This document shows, in pieces, positions 16,716-25,065 of a DNA stretch of 64,000 bases. The position numbers and the translations under genes were made by a program. The notes under the pieces were generated by a model that worked only from the letters and a program-made list of their open reading frames with translations, was not told the origin of the DNA and made no database searches. The stretch is from positions 121,206 to 185,205 of the forward strand of contig JBPOJF010000003.1 in assembly GCA_052033915.1 (NCBI GenBank), written 5' to 3'. The DNA is from CALMZY01 sp052033915. GTDB taxonomy: Bacteria; Verrucomicrobiota; Kiritimatiellia; CAIQIC01; JAGNIJ01. The number at the start of each line of letters is the position of its first letter. Position 1 is the stretch's first letter.

Positions 16716-17402
16716 ATGGGTGAGCCGCTCAAGATCGACGTGATCACCCTTTTTCCCCGGATGTTGGACGGTTTCCTGGGCGAGAGCATGCTGAAGCGCG
16801 CCGCCAAGGCCGGGGTCGTTGAATTCCGCGTGGTCAACTTGAGGGATTTCACCGACGACATCCACAAGACGACGGACGACAGGCCCTACGGGGGCGGGCC
16901 GGGCATGATTATGAAGCCCGAGCCGATCTTCAAGGCGGTCGAGTCCGTGCGGAGCGCGAAGGCGCGTGTGATTTTGATGACGCCGCAGGGCCGGCGGTTC
17001 GACCAGAAGATGGCGGAAGAGCTGAGCGGCGAGCGGCATTTGATCTTGATCAGCGGGCACTACGAGGGGGTGGACGAGCGGGTTCGGGATGCGGTGGTCA
17101 CCGACGAAATTTCAATCGGCGACTACATCCTGACGAACGGCGCTCTCCCGGCGGCGGTGGTGATGGATGCCGTCGCGCGGCTGGTGCCGGGCGTTCTGGG
17201 GGCCGGCGAAGGGGCGACGGATGACGAGTCCTTCAGCTCCGGGTTGCTGGAGTACCCGCAGTACACGCGGCCGCCGGAGTTCCAGGGAATGAAGGTTCCC
17301 GACGTGCTGATCTCGGGGAACCACGGGGAGATTGCCAGGTGGCGGCGCGAGCAGGCGCTGCGGCGGACAAAAGAGCGCAGGCCGGATTTGATGGAGTCCT
17401 AG
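16716..17402 (+). CDS. trmD: tRNA (guanine-37-N1)-methyltransferase
   Basis: The 228-residue SPOUT enzyme methylates G37 next to the anticodon, preventing +1 frameshifts. It has the trefoil-knot signature: RPYGGGPGMIMKPEPIF, LISGHYEGVDERV, and EISIGDYILTNGALPAAVVM, where the SAM-binding knot forms. The C-terminal domain ends with PPEFQGMKVPDVLISGNHGE and a basic tail. Length is normal. It is followed by rplS after 26 bases. Confidence 0.97.
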   Translation: MGEPLKIDVITLFPRMLDGFLGESMLKRAAKAGVVEFRVVNLRDFTDDIHKTTDDRPYGGGPGMIMKPEPIFKAVESVRSAKARVILMTPQGRRFDQKMAEELSGERHLILISGHYEGVDERVRDAVVTDEISIGDYILTNGALPAAVVMDAVARLVPGVLGAGEGATDDESFSSGLLEYPQYTRPPEFQGMKVPDVLISGNHGEIARWRREQALRRTKERRPDLMES

Positions 17403-17428
17403 AGCGGGTAAAGAGACTGAGGTGCATG

Positions 17429-17803
17429 ATGAACACGAAGATTCTTGAGAAGATTGACCAGGAGCAGAAGCGGAAGGAGCCCCTTCCTCAATTCCACGTC
17501 GGCGATTCCTTGCGCGTTTATGTGAAGATCAAGGAAGGCGACAAGGAACGCGTCCAGCTCTACTCCGGCACGGTCATTGCCCGCGACGGCGAGGGCGCCA
17601 ACGAGACCTTTACGGTGCGCCGCGTTTCCTACGGCGAGGGTGTTGAACGTGTCTTCCCGATCAACGCGCCCAGCATCGTCAAGGTCGAGGTCGAGAGGTC
17701 CGGCCGGGTTCGCCGCGCCAAGCTTTACTACCTGCGCGATCGCAGCGGCAAGACCAGCCGGATTGCCGAAGAGCGCGAGAAGCCCGCCGCCCCCAAGGCA
17801 TAA
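17429..17803 (+). CDS. rplS: 50S ribosomal protein L19
   Basis: The 124-residue protein lies at the 30S-50S interface. Two adjacent ATG codons (17426 and 17429) are possible; the second is six bases from GAGG and gives the usual MNTKILEKID start. Core motifs are FHVGDSLRVYVKIKEGDKER, GANETFTVRRVSYGEGVERV and VRRAKLYYLRDRSGKTSRI. A short charged tail follows. It closes the rpsP-khpA-trmD-rplS group. Confidence 0.97.
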   Translation: MNTKILEKIDQEQKRKEPLPQFHVGDSLRVYVKIKEGDKERVQLYSGTVIARDGEGANETFTVRRVSYGEGVERVFPINAPSIVKVEVERSGRVRRAKLYYLRDRSGKTSRIAEEREKPAAPKA

Positions 17804-17812
17804 GGAGCCCCG

Positions 17813-18445
17813 TTGCTCCGCTACGAGCGACAGGCCTGGGCAGTGGGTTTTCAGAACGTCGCCGGGATCGACGAAGCCGGCAGGGGCCCGCTGGCGGGCC
17901 CGGTCGTCGCCGGGGCCGTCCTGTTCGATGTCGCGTTCCTCCAGGCCGAGCGGAAAGGCCTGCTTGCCGGTCTGACCGATTCCAAGAGTCTTTCAGAGTC
18001 CCGCCGCGAACATTACTTCGCGATCCTGACGGCCCACCCCTCGGTGAAGTTCGGCGTGGGGCAGGCGGAGGTCGAGGAAATCGACGGCCTGAACATCCTT
18101 CGCGCCACGCACCTGGCCATGAGCCGCGCGCTGGCCCGGCTCGATTTCATCCCTGACTACGCGCTGGTTGACGGCCTGCCCGTGCCGGACCTGCCCTGTC
18201 CTTCCTCGGCGATCGTCGGCGGCGACGGCTTCAGTCTTTCCATCGCGGCGGCCAGCGTGATGGCCAAGGTGACGCGGGATCGCCTCATGCTGGAACTCGA
18301 CAGGCAGTACCCCGTGTACGGCTTCGTCCGGCACAAGGGGTATGGGACCCGGGAACATCTGGAGGCCTTGCGGCGGCACGGTCCCGCGTCGTGTCACCGG
18401 AAGTCCTTTGCGCCGGTGAGGCAGATGACGCTGGATTTCGGATGA
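17813..18445 (+). CDS. rnhB: ribonuclease HII
   Basis: The 210-residue enzyme removes ribonucleotides from DNA-RNA hybrids. Catalytic acidic residues are visible in GIDEAGRGPLAGPVVAGAVL (Asp-Glu pair) and in DYALVDGLPVPDLP. It starts with TTG at 17813, six bases from a strong AAGGAG; no ATG is suitably placed, and the next residues (LRYERQAWAVGFQNVAGIDE) fit the family. It shares an ATGA overlap with the next gene, yraN, and follows rplS by nine bases. Confidence 0.95.
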   Translation: MLRYERQAWAVGFQNVAGIDEAGRGPLAGPVVAGAVLFDVAFLQAERKGLLAGLTDSKSLSESRREHYFAILTAHPSVKFGVGQAEVEEIDGLNILRATHLAMSRALARLDFIPDYALVDGLPVPDLPCPSSAIVGGDGFSLSIAAASVMAKVTRDRLMLELDRQYPVYGFVRHKGYGTREHLEALRRHGPASCHRKSFAPVRQMTLDFG

Positions 18446-18867
18446 AGATCAATTGGCGGCCATGGAAACGCAAGACGCCGGAGCACCTGCGCTCAGGCGA
18501 ATGGGGCGAGGAACAAGCCGCCCGCATGCTCAGCGGAAAGGGGTATCGTATTCTCGGCCGCCGCGTACGTGTGGGCCGCCGGGATGAGATCGACATCGTG
18601 GCGCGTCATGGGGAGGCGCTTGTTTTCGTCGAGGTGAAAACCCGCCGGGGCGAGGAATACGGCCGGCCGTTCTCCTCGGTGAACCGCGCCAAGCGGCATT
18701 CGTTGTCGCGCGCGGCGATCGGGTACATGAAGCGACTCCGGAAGAAGCCCGACTATTTCCGTTTTGATGTGGTGGAAATCGTCGGCTCCGAACCGTCGGC
18801 TGATCCAATCGTTCGCCACATCGAAAACGCCTTTACTTTGGATCGCGGCTACCGCATACCATGGTGA
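18442..18867 (+). CDS. YraN/UPF0102 family endonuclease-like protein
   Basis: The 141-residue protein starts at the ATG overlapping the rnhB stop (ATGA). It has the restriction-endonuclease-like fold of UPF0102: GEWGEEQAARMLSGKGYRIL, then RDEIDIVARHGEALVFVEVK with the D...E-x-K nuclease-like residues, and SRAAIGYMKRL. The family is often beside rnhB and is thought to act in DNA repair or recombination, but its activity is not established. Its last seven bases overlap the following start. Confidence 0.92.
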   Translation: MKINWRPWKRKTPEHLRSGEWGEEQAARMLSGKGYRILGRRVRVGRRDEIDIVARHGEALVFVEVKTRRGEEYGRPFSSVNRAKRHSLSRAAIGYMKRLRKKPDYFRFDVVEIVGSEPSADPIVRHIENAFTLDRGYRIPW

Positions 18868-19916
18868 CCATGATCCAGCGGATGCTTCTTCTCGTTTGCC
18901 TGTGCCTTCTGCTCCCGGTTGCATCCGCCCAGGACCTGACGATCGAAGGGCTCGCGAACGCCGGGGCCGAGTGGCTCGACGGCTATTCCGTGGAGGACCT
19001 GATCGAGCACCTGGAGATTCCCACCGCCGAGGAGTGGAGCGATTTCTGGAAGAGCCTTCAGAGCGCTCTCCAGACCGGCTCCCTGGATGATTTGTCGTGG
19101 CTGTTGCCGTACGTGGAAACGGCGTCCGGCTTTCTCAAGACGGTTCCGCAGGGGGAACCCTATGCCGCGTGGCTGGAACAGCGCCTGGACTATTTTAACA
19201 TGGCGCGGAGTGTCTTGAGGACCGTGCGGGGGCCGACGCCGGAAAGCCGGCCGCCCGTCGAGCGCGCGTCCGGCAGATTTCATCTGGTTCCGCCGCCGAG
19301 GCCCCGAAGCGCGCCTGCGCCCGCTGCCGTGTCGAAACGGCGGATCGACACCGCGCGCAGTTCGGCCGCGTGGAAGCAGAAGCTGGCGGGCCGGCCCCTG
19401 CCGCCGAACGCGAAGAATCTTCTGCCGATGCTTCAAAGCGCGTTCCGCTCCGAAGGCGTGCCCGTGCAGTGGGTCTGGCTTGCGGAAGTGGAGTCCACGA
19501 TGAATCCCGCCGCCCGGAGCCCGGCGGGGGCGGCGGGCCTTTATCAGTTCATGATTCCCACCGCGGAACGCTTTGGGCTCCAGACCCGGCCGGTGGATGA
19601 GCGGCTTGTTCCGGACAAAAGCGCGCGCGCCGCAGCCCGGTACTTGAAGGTCTTGTACAGGCAGTTCAACTCCTGGCCGCTGGCCCTGGCGGCGTACAAC
19701 GCGGGCGAGGGGCGGGTCGGCAGGCTTCTGAAGAAAAGCCCCGTGAAAACCTTCGAGGCGATCGAGGATTCCCTGCCTGTGGAAACCCAGATGTATGTCC
19801 CGAAAGTCATGGCGGTCGTGGCCCTGCGGGAAGGCGTGGACCCGCTGAAGCTTCCCGCGCCGACGGCGATGCGCATGCCGGACGGGATGTTTCTGGCGGC
19901 GCGGGTGTTCGAGTAG
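18861..19916 (+). CDS. secreted lytic transglycosylase (SLT domain)
   Basis: The 351-residue protein has a clear signal peptide (MVTMIQRMLLLVCLCLLLPVASA, cleaved near Ala23). Residues about 24-160 are helical and not recognised. The C-terminal half is an SLT domain that cleaves peptidoglycan to 1,6-anhydro-muropeptides: VWLAEVESTMNPAARSPAGA holds the catalytic Glu, AGLYQFMIPTAERFGL and ALAAYNAGEGRVGRL complete the lysozyme-like site. No LysM domain is present. It overlaps yraN by seven bases and may be co-transcribed with it; it probably works in the periplasm in wall turnover. Confidence 0.9.
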   Translation: MVTMIQRMLLLVCLCLLLPVASAQDLTIEGLANAGAEWLDGYSVEDLIEHLEIPTAEEWSDFWKSLQSALQTGSLDDLSWLLPYVETASGFLKTVPQGEPYAAWLEQRLDYFNMARSVLRTVRGPTPESRPPVERASGRFHLVPPPRPRSAPAPAAVSKRRIDTARSSAAWKQKLAGRPLPPNAKNLLPMLQSAFRSEGVPVQWVWLAEVESTMNPAARSPAGAAGLYQFMIPTAERFGLQTRPVDERLVPDKSARAAARYLKVLYRQFNSWPLALAAYNAGEGRVGRLLKKSPVKTFEAIEDSLPVETQMYVPKVMAVVALREGVDPLKLPAPTAMRMPDGMFLAARVFE

Positions 19917-19930
19917 GCGCGATTTTGGAA

Positions 19931-20437
19931 TTACGTTTGCTGCCGGTCCATCGATTTCGTTGCCAGCTTCAGCGCCATGTTGACGGCCTCTTCCGGCGTC
20001 CGGGCCACGTGGATGCCCAGGTCGGGTTTTCCCTTCCGGACCACGCTCCATGTCTGAAGGCCGACCACCGGCGTCTTCAGCCGGAGCGCGAAGGCGATCT
20101 CGGAAAGCGTGCCGTAGCCTCCGCGAATGGCGATGACCGCATCGCAACAGCGGACGAGCGCCGCGTTTCGGATCGCGCCCAAGCCGGTGGGCAGGGCGAT
20201 GTCGATGAACTCGTTTGCCGCCGAAGCGGTCTCGCCCGGCAGGATTCCGACGGTCACACCGCGTTCGCTCTTCGCGCCTTCCGCCGCCGCCTTCATCATC
20301 CCGCCCAGTCCGCCGCACAAGAGGATCGCGCCGCGCCGCGCAATTTCAGCGCCCACAGCGAGCCCGAGCGCACGCTCTTCTTTCGTGCAATCATGAGGCC
20401 CGAGAACTCCAATCTTTAGTGTGCGACTTGCTTTCAC
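19931..20437 (-). CDS. TIGR00725/LOG-like Rossmann protein
   Basis: The 168-residue protein is a small nucleotide-binding Rossmann protein of the TIGR00725 group, related to LOG lysine-decarboxylase-like proteins. It shows KIGVLGPHDCTKEE, ILLCGGLGGMMKAAAEGAK, GILPGE and the signature GGYGTLSEIAFAL. The catalytic PGGxGTxxE of true LOG phosphoribohydrolases is GGYGTLSE here, so nucleotide hydrolysis is possible but unproven. I place the start at GTG 20437; an ATG at 20464 would add nine residues encoded by the adjacent dispersed repeat. No good ribosome binding site is visible for either. Confidence 0.8.
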   Translation of the reverse strand: MKASRTLKIGVLGPHDCTKEERALGLAVGAEIARRGAILLCGGLGGMMKAAAEGAKSERGVTVGILPGETASAANEFIDIALPTGLGAIRNAALVRCCDAVIAIRGGYGTLSEIAFALRLKTPVVGLQTWSVVRKGKPDLGIHVARTPEEAVNMALKLATKSMDRQQT

Positions 20438-20441
20438 GACA

Positions 20442-20541
20442 GGAGTCCAAAGTCCAAGGTCCAAAGTTCCAGGTGGAAGAAGTGGAGCCCCAGGGTTGTA
20501 CTTTTTTGACCTTGGACCTCCGACTTTGGGCTTTGGACTCC
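20442..20541. repeat. AGTCCAAAG-type inverted dispersed repeat
   Basis: A 100-base element fills the gap between asnS and the LOG-like gene. GGAGTCCAAAG (20442-20452) is perfectly inverted at CTTTGGACTCC (20531-20541), and inside the arms GTCCAAGGTCCAAAG is mirrored by GACCTTGGACCTCCGACTTT. It can fold into one long stem. Fragments of the same words occur at 8422-8469. Confidence 0.75.
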
Positions 20542-20546
20542 CCCTC

Positions 20547-22046
20547 TCATGGGTAGATCCTTCCCATCAGCCGCGGGAACGGGATGGTTTCGCGGATGTG
20601 TTTCAAGCCGCAGATCCAGGCCACGGTTCGTTCAAGCCCGAGCCCGAAGCCGCCGTGCGGCGCTGTTCCGTAGCGGCGGAGATCGAGGTACCACTGGTAG
20701 GGCGCCGGGTTCATCTTTTCTTCGGCCATCCTTTTTTCCAGGGCGTCCGGATCGTCTTCGCGCTGGCTGCCGCCGATGATCTCGCCGTAGCCTTCGGGCG
20801 CCAGCATGTCCATATTCAACACGACCTCGGGGTTGGACGGCGACGGTTTCATGTAGAACGCCTTGATCTTCTTCGGGTACTCGGTGATCAGCACCGGCCG
20901 GTCGAACTGGCGCGAAATGATCGTCTCCTCGTCGCCGCCGAAATCGCCGCCCCACACGAATTCCCTGGCGTCGCGAATATGCTGCGGCCTGTGTTCGACC
21001 GAGTGTTCCAGGTCGCGCATCGCTTCGCGCAGGTTCTGGATCTGCTGGGCGAGCTTGTCCTGCGCCCAGCCCTGGGGCGCCTTGGCCTTCTGCTCCTCGA
21101 GGCGCGCGAGTTCCGCGATCCATGCCTGCACTTGCTTGCGGTCCTTCTCCAGTTCCGCCTCCAGCCGGGCCTGGACGTCCGCGCTGTGCAGGAGGTCGAC
21201 GGCCTGCGAGTAGGTGATGCGCGGGAACGGGGGCGCGATCTTCTCCAGAGGCGCGACGTTCCTCTCCAGGAATTCCAGGTCGTCCCGGTGTTCCCGCAGG
21301 ACCGCCTGCACGAGATGGCACACGAACGCTTCCGCGAGGTCTTGGAGATCCTGGATGTCCGCGAATGCCACTTCCGGCTCGATCATCCAGAACTCGGTCA
21401 GGTGCCGCCGCGTCTTGGATTTCTCGGCGCGGAACGTGGGGCCGAAACAGTACACCTTGCCCAGCGCCATGCACGCGCTTTCGAGATATAGCTGGCCCGT
21501 CTGCGCGAGGAACACGGTTTCGCCGAAATAGTCCACGGGAAAAAGGGTTCCGGCCCCTTCGGCCGCGCCGGGCGACAGGATGGGGGTGTCGATCAGCGTG
21601 AATCCGCGCCCGTCAAAAAATCCGCGCGCGGCGCGGATAATCGAGTTTCGGATGCGCAGGATCGCCGCCTGCCGCGGCGATCGAAGCCAGAGGTGCCGGT
21701 GCTCCATGAGGAAGTCGGTGCCGTGCGCCTTCCGCGTGATGGGGTAGTTCTCCACCGCTTGGAGAATGCGCAGGCGGGTGACGGCAATCTCGCAGCCGCC
21801 CGGCGCCCGGTCATCCAGCCGCACGGTCCCCGAGAGAATGAGGGACGATTCCTGGCCGGCTGCCAGCGCATCCTGGAAGAGGGTCTCCTGCCGGGCTTCG
21901 ACGACGCATTGGCACGTTCCGGTTCCGTCGCGCACGAGAAGAAAGGCGACCTTGCCGCCGGTTCGCTTTCCGTAGAGCCAGCCTCTCAGCGTGACGTCCT
22001 GCCCGTCATGGTTTCGCAGGTTCCGGATTTCGACGAGTTCGGACAT
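20547..22046 (-). CDS. asnS: asparaginyl-tRNA synthetase
   Basis: The 499-residue class II synthetase charges tRNA-Asn. The start at 22046 gives MSELVEIRNL and an OB-fold anticodon domain (DVTLRGWLYGKRTGGKVAFL). The catalytic core has motif 2 (GPTFRAEKSKTRRHLTEFWM) and motif 3 (GFGLGLERTVAWICGL). Residues roughly 285-360 hold a charged coiled-coil insertion (ELARLEEQKAKAPQGWAQDK onward) before REFVWGGDFGGDEET, absent from the 466-residue E. coli enzyme but, as I recall, found in a subclass of bacterial AsnRS. Its presence suggests that Asn-tRNA is made directly rather than by transamidation. Confidence 0.94.
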   Translation of the reverse strand: MSELVEIRNLRNHDGQDVTLRGWLYGKRTGGKVAFLLVRDGTGTCQCVVEARQETLFQDALAAGQESSLILSGTVRLDDRAPGGCEIAVTRLRILQAVENYPITRKAHGTDFLMEHRHLWLRSPRQAAILRIRNSIIRAARGFFDGRGFTLIDTPILSPGAAEGAGTLFPVDYFGETVFLAQTGQLYLESACMALGKVYCFGPTFRAEKSKTRRHLTEFWMIEPEVAFADIQDLQDLAEAFVCHLVQAVLREHRDDLEFLERNVAPLEKIAPPFPRITYSQAVDLLHSADVQARLEAELEKDRKQVQAWIAELARLEEQKAKAPQGWAQDKLAQQIQNLREAMRDLEHSVEHRPQHIRDAREFVWGGDFGGDEETIISRQFDRPVLITEYPKKIKAFYMKPSPSNPEVVLNMDMLAPEGYGEIIGGSQREDDPDALEKRMAEEKMNPAPYQWYLDLRRYGTAPHGGFGLGLERTVAWICGLKHIRETIPFPRLMGRIYP

Positions 22047-22263
22047 GATTTCTTTCTGGATGACATGAGGAAAATATCCGAATACCGGGAAAGACGGAAG
22101 ATCGAAAAGGCCGGCTCGTAACGGAAGACCCGCGCGCCGCGCCGCCTTGCTGCGGAGGCGGAAGGCAAGCAAATGCTCTGTCCAAGAAACGGCACGTGCA
22201 GTAAGGTACGGGAAAAGATTTCCGGCCCGTCTTGTGGCGCGGGCATGAAGGAAGGAGCCGCTT

Positions 22264-23304
22264 GTGAGTGACAAGCCTGTGACTCATCGTTTTCGCTATG
22301 TGGCCCTGGGAGTGGGGGCCGTCGGACTCGGCCTTCTTTACCTCTCGGCGCTCCATCGGGAAATCCCCGCCGTCAGGATCGGCGAGATCAAGCCGGCCAT
22401 GAACTTCGCGACCGTGCGCGTGTCCGGCGAGGTCTCCCGCGACGCCCGGCTGTTCAGGGAGGGAGAGCACATCCGGGCCCTGCGGTTCAGCGTCAGCGAC
22501 GGAACGGGGGAAATCCATGTCCAGGCTCAAAGGGCCGCGGCCCAGGCGTTGGTCACTCGTTTCGGACTGCCCCGCGAGGGGGACCGCGTCGAGGCGGTCG
22601 GCAGCCTCGACGTGTCGGAGGGAAACGAGGTCGTCATGCGTCTGCAGGTTCCGGAGCAGTTTGTGCTCCAACGCGCCGAGATCAAGCCCGTGGCGCTGAA
22701 AGAGATCGACCGCCGCCTGCTCGGGAAGAACATTGTAGTCGAAGGGACCATCGAGAAGGTCCTTGCGCCGAAATCCGGGAGCAGGGCCCCTTGGACGATG
22801 GGGATCGGGGACTCCGGCGGACGGCAGGAAATCACCTTCTGGCAGGACATCTACGACGAGATTCAGAACAAGGAACTGCTGGCCCCGGGCGCGTCGGTCC
22901 GCGCGCGCGTTGAGGTTCGGAGCTACAAGGACAGGCTTCAGTTGACTCTGGGGCAGGGGCTGGATATCGAGTTCCTTGCCGCGTCCGCGCCGCAAGCGGA
23001 ACCGGCGCGCGAGATGGATATCGGTTCGGTCAAGCCATCCATGGCCGGCCGGGTCGTCACCGTTCGGGGCGAGTTGGGGGAGCCCCGGTCCATCCGGGGT
23101 GGAGTCATTTATCCTCTGAGCGACGGGTCCGGCTCGATCCTGCTGGTCCTCTGGGACAAGACCGTTTTCGGGCCGGTGCGGGATAGCTTGTCGGCCGGGC
23201 GCCATGTGGTGGTTTCCGGGAAGGTGAAAAAGTACAAAGGCGACCTCGAAGTCGTTCCCGATAACGTCGAAGCGATCCGGCTCGCGACGCCGCCGGGCCG
23301 GTAG
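22264..23304 (+). CDS. membrane-anchored protein with three OB-fold repeats
   Basis: The 346-residue protein starts at GTG 22264. One transmembrane helix (about residues 12-30) anchors it. Then come three similar OB-type beta-barrels: about 36-125 (VRIGEIKPAMNFATVRVSGE), 130-245 (LLGKNIVVEGTIEKV) and 255-346 (MDIGSVKPSMAGRVVTVRGE). Each has the nucleic-acid-type OB pattern 'VxVxGxV...xxxxxxLxDxTGxI'. Such domains bind ssDNA, RNA or proteins; with a membrane anchor outside or inside unknown, the partner is open. I know no named function. The next gene, a NYN-domain RNase, is convergent with it. Confidence 0.7.
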   Translation: MSDKPVTHRFRYVALGVGAVGLGLLYLSALHREIPAVRIGEIKPAMNFATVRVSGEVSRDARLFREGEHIRALRFSVSDGTGEIHVQAQRAAAQALVTRFGLPREGDRVEAVGSLDVSEGNEVVMRLQVPEQFVLQRAEIKPVALKEIDRRLLGKNIVVEGTIEKVLAPKSGSRAPWTMGIGDSGGRQEITFWQDIYDEIQNKELLAPGASVRARVEVRSYKDRLQLTLGQGLDIEFLAASAPQAEPAREMDIGSVKPSMAGRVVTVRGELGEPRSIRGGVIYPLSDGSGSILLVLWDKTVFGPVRDSLSAGRHVVVSGKVKKYKGDLEVVPDNVEAIRLATPPGR

Positions 23305-23320
23305 AACCGGGGGCGTCGAA

Positions 23321-23791
23321 TCATTCCGGAAAGAAATCGCCAAGGCGTGCGCCCGATTTTTTCCCATGACGCGCGGCCGATTGCCGGGACAGATAGGCGC
23401 GCGTTCTCTCGCACAGGTCGAGAAAATCTCCGCAGGACATGGTATCCGCGCCGGCGGCGGAGGTGGTCTCGCGCTCCAGCCGGTCTGACGTGACCACGAG
23501 GATGCCGGCCGGGTCGCCGTCGTCGTGAACAAGCCGCTCGATGACGGTGTCCGCCGTTTTGTCGGCCGGCGAGAAGACGACTTCAATCGATGCCGACTCG
23601 TAGCCCTCGCGGCCGCCCCGCGCGACGCCGTCGAACACCACGGTCAAGCGTTCGGCGAGGTTTCCGGCCACTTCCTCCAGTTGGCGTATCAGGCGATGCC
23701 GGGCGGTCAGAAGGGCGCCGGTTTTGGACCCGGATGTGGGGTGCCGGTGGAGCAGGCTGTAGCCGTCGACGATAATCCAGCGCACGTTCAT
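23321..23791 (-). CDS. NYN domain (YacP-like) ribonuclease
   Basis: The 156-residue protein has the PIN/NYN fold: WIIVDGYSLLHR with the first catalytic Asp, LTVVFDGVARGG, IEVVFSPADKTADTVIERLV with the central acidic pair, and ILVVTSDRLERE with the Asp near the C-terminus. It resembles YacP/Rae1, which cleaves mRNA in the ribosomal A site in Bacillus. All metal-binding acidic positions appear present. It ends 16 bases from the end of the convergent OB-fold gene and lies upstream of a lacI-type gene's terminus on the same strand. Confidence 0.85.
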   Translation of the reverse strand: MNVRWIIVDGYSLLHRHPTSGSKTGALLTARHRLIRQLEEVAGNLAERLTVVFDGVARGGREGYESASIEVVFSPADKTADTVIERLVHDDGDPAGILVVTSDRLERETTSAAGADTMSCGDFLDLCERTRAYLSRQSAARHGKKSGARLGDFFPE

Positions 23792-23820
23792 GGTTCAGGT
23801 CCCCCGCCCGGTTGAGCGTT

Positions 23821-24852
23821 CTAGGTCTTGGCCGGACCGGTTGACTCCCGGACGATCCGTTTGACCGGAAGGACTTCGTGGCAGGTCGAGATATCGCCCC
23901 GGAACAGCGCCAGCAGACGCTCGCACGCGGTGCGACCCATCTGGTACAACTCATGGCGGATGGTGGTCAGGCCCGGCGTCGTGAACTTGGCCTGCGGAAT
24001 ATCGTCCACGCCCATCACCGACACGTCGTCGGGAATCTTCAGATTGTGCGTGTGGATGTATCGCATGGCCCCGATGCCCATCCGGTCGTTCCCGGCCATG
24101 ATCGCCGTGATCGCCGGGTTCGTGGCGAACAGCTTGCGCGTGGCTTCAAAGCCGCCCTCCTGGCTCCAATCCCTTCCGCCGTCCTCCCAGGGCACGGCCT
24201 TCTCGCCCAGGCCCGCGGCGCGGCATTGCGCGATAAACTCATCCCGGAACGCCAGCCCCGTGTGCGTGTTCGTTCCGGCAATGACTCCGATATTCCGGTG
24301 GCCGAGACCCAGCAGGTGGTCGGCCGCCTGGCGCGCGGAATCGCGGTAATCGACGCCCAGGAAATTCAGCGAGCTGTCGGGAAAGTAATGGTTGACCAGC
24401 AGGAACTTGTACGGACTGCCTTCAAACGCGCGCAGGTAATCGTCCTCGATGGATGACGCGATGAACAGCATTCCGTCGACCCGCCTCGACTTGAGGAGGT
24501 TGATGTACTCCTGGCTTTCGATAAACTTGCGGTTCGCGACATCGAGAAGGACCTTGTAGTTGTCGTCGCACGCGCGGTCGTAAATGCCGCTCACGATTTC
24601 CCCGAAATAAACGTCGGCAAAAACGCGGTTCAAATGGGGGACCACCACGCTGATCACCTCGCTGGTCTGGGACGCGAGACCGCGCGCGTGGATGTTCGGT
24701 TGATACCCGTGCTTCTTCACCGAGGCGAGGACTCGGTTCCGTGTCTTCTCGCTGATGCGCGGGTTGTTGTTCAGCACGAGCGAAACCGTGCTCAACGAAA
24801 CACCGCACTCCTTGGCAATATCCTTGATGGTCGTTCTTTGTCCCTGCGCCAT
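23821..24852 (-). CDS. LacI family transcriptional regulator
   Basis: The 343-residue repressor has an N-terminal helix-turn-helix (TIKDIAKECGVSLSTVSLVL, about residues 8-27), a hinge helix region (GYQPNIHARGLAS) and a periplasmic-binding-like sensor domain. DNA specificity residues SLSTVS are typical. The ligand is likely a sugar but cannot be read. A palindromic operator candidate lies at 24874-24891, over its own transcription start, suggesting autorepression; the divergent secreted protein at 25066 is the other likely target. Start ATG 24852. Confidence 0.93.
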   Translation of the reverse strand: MAQGQRTTIKDIAKECGVSLSTVSLVLNNNPRISEKTRNRVLASVKKHGYQPNIHARGLASQTSEVISVVVPHLNRVFADVYFGEIVSGIYDRACDDNYKVLLDVANRKFIESQEYINLLKSRRVDGMLFIASSIEDDYLRAFEGSPYKFLLVNHYFPDSSLNFLGVDYRDSARQAADHLLGLGHRNIGVIAGTNTHTGLAFRDEFIAQCRAAGLGEKAVPWEDGGRDWSQEGGFEATRKLFATNPAITAIMAGNDRMGIGAMRYIHTHNLKIPDDVSVMGVDDIPQAKFTTPGLTTIRHELYQMGRTACERLLALFRGDISTCHEVLPVKRIVRESTGPAKT

Positions 24853-24873
24853 GCTGTTCTCTTGGGAGTCCTC

Positions 24874-24917
24874 AGGTGAAGCGTTCTACCTATAACACAG
24901 TGATTCGACACGCGCAA
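24874..24917 (-). promoter_or_regulatory. lacI-type gene promoter with overlapping operator
   Basis: On the minus strand TTGCGC (24912-24917), 17 bases and TATAGG (24889-24894) form a promoter. The imperfect palindrome AGGTGAAGCGTTCTACCT (24874-24891) has its central CG and six of nine matching pairs, as in LacI/GalR operators, and covers the -10 end and start site. Binding there would block transcription. It sits 22 bases before the start codon. Confidence 0.55.
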
Positions 24918-25065
24918 AATCAATTTGTTCAGAAGAGAGCGTGTTTGGGGCCTGTTTGCCGGGGTTGGCGCTCTTCGCCGCGCGCCCGGGTTTTTCTTTT
25001 CATGCCGTTCGCCCGGCACTATTCTTCTGCCGCCGTGGTGACTTTCTTTTGAAAGGAGATACGCT

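Noticed and set aside
14763..17060. Long minus-strand open frame opposite ffh, rpsP, khpA and trmD
   Set aside because: Fully covered by conserved plus-strand genes; low-complexity His/Leu/Gln translation.
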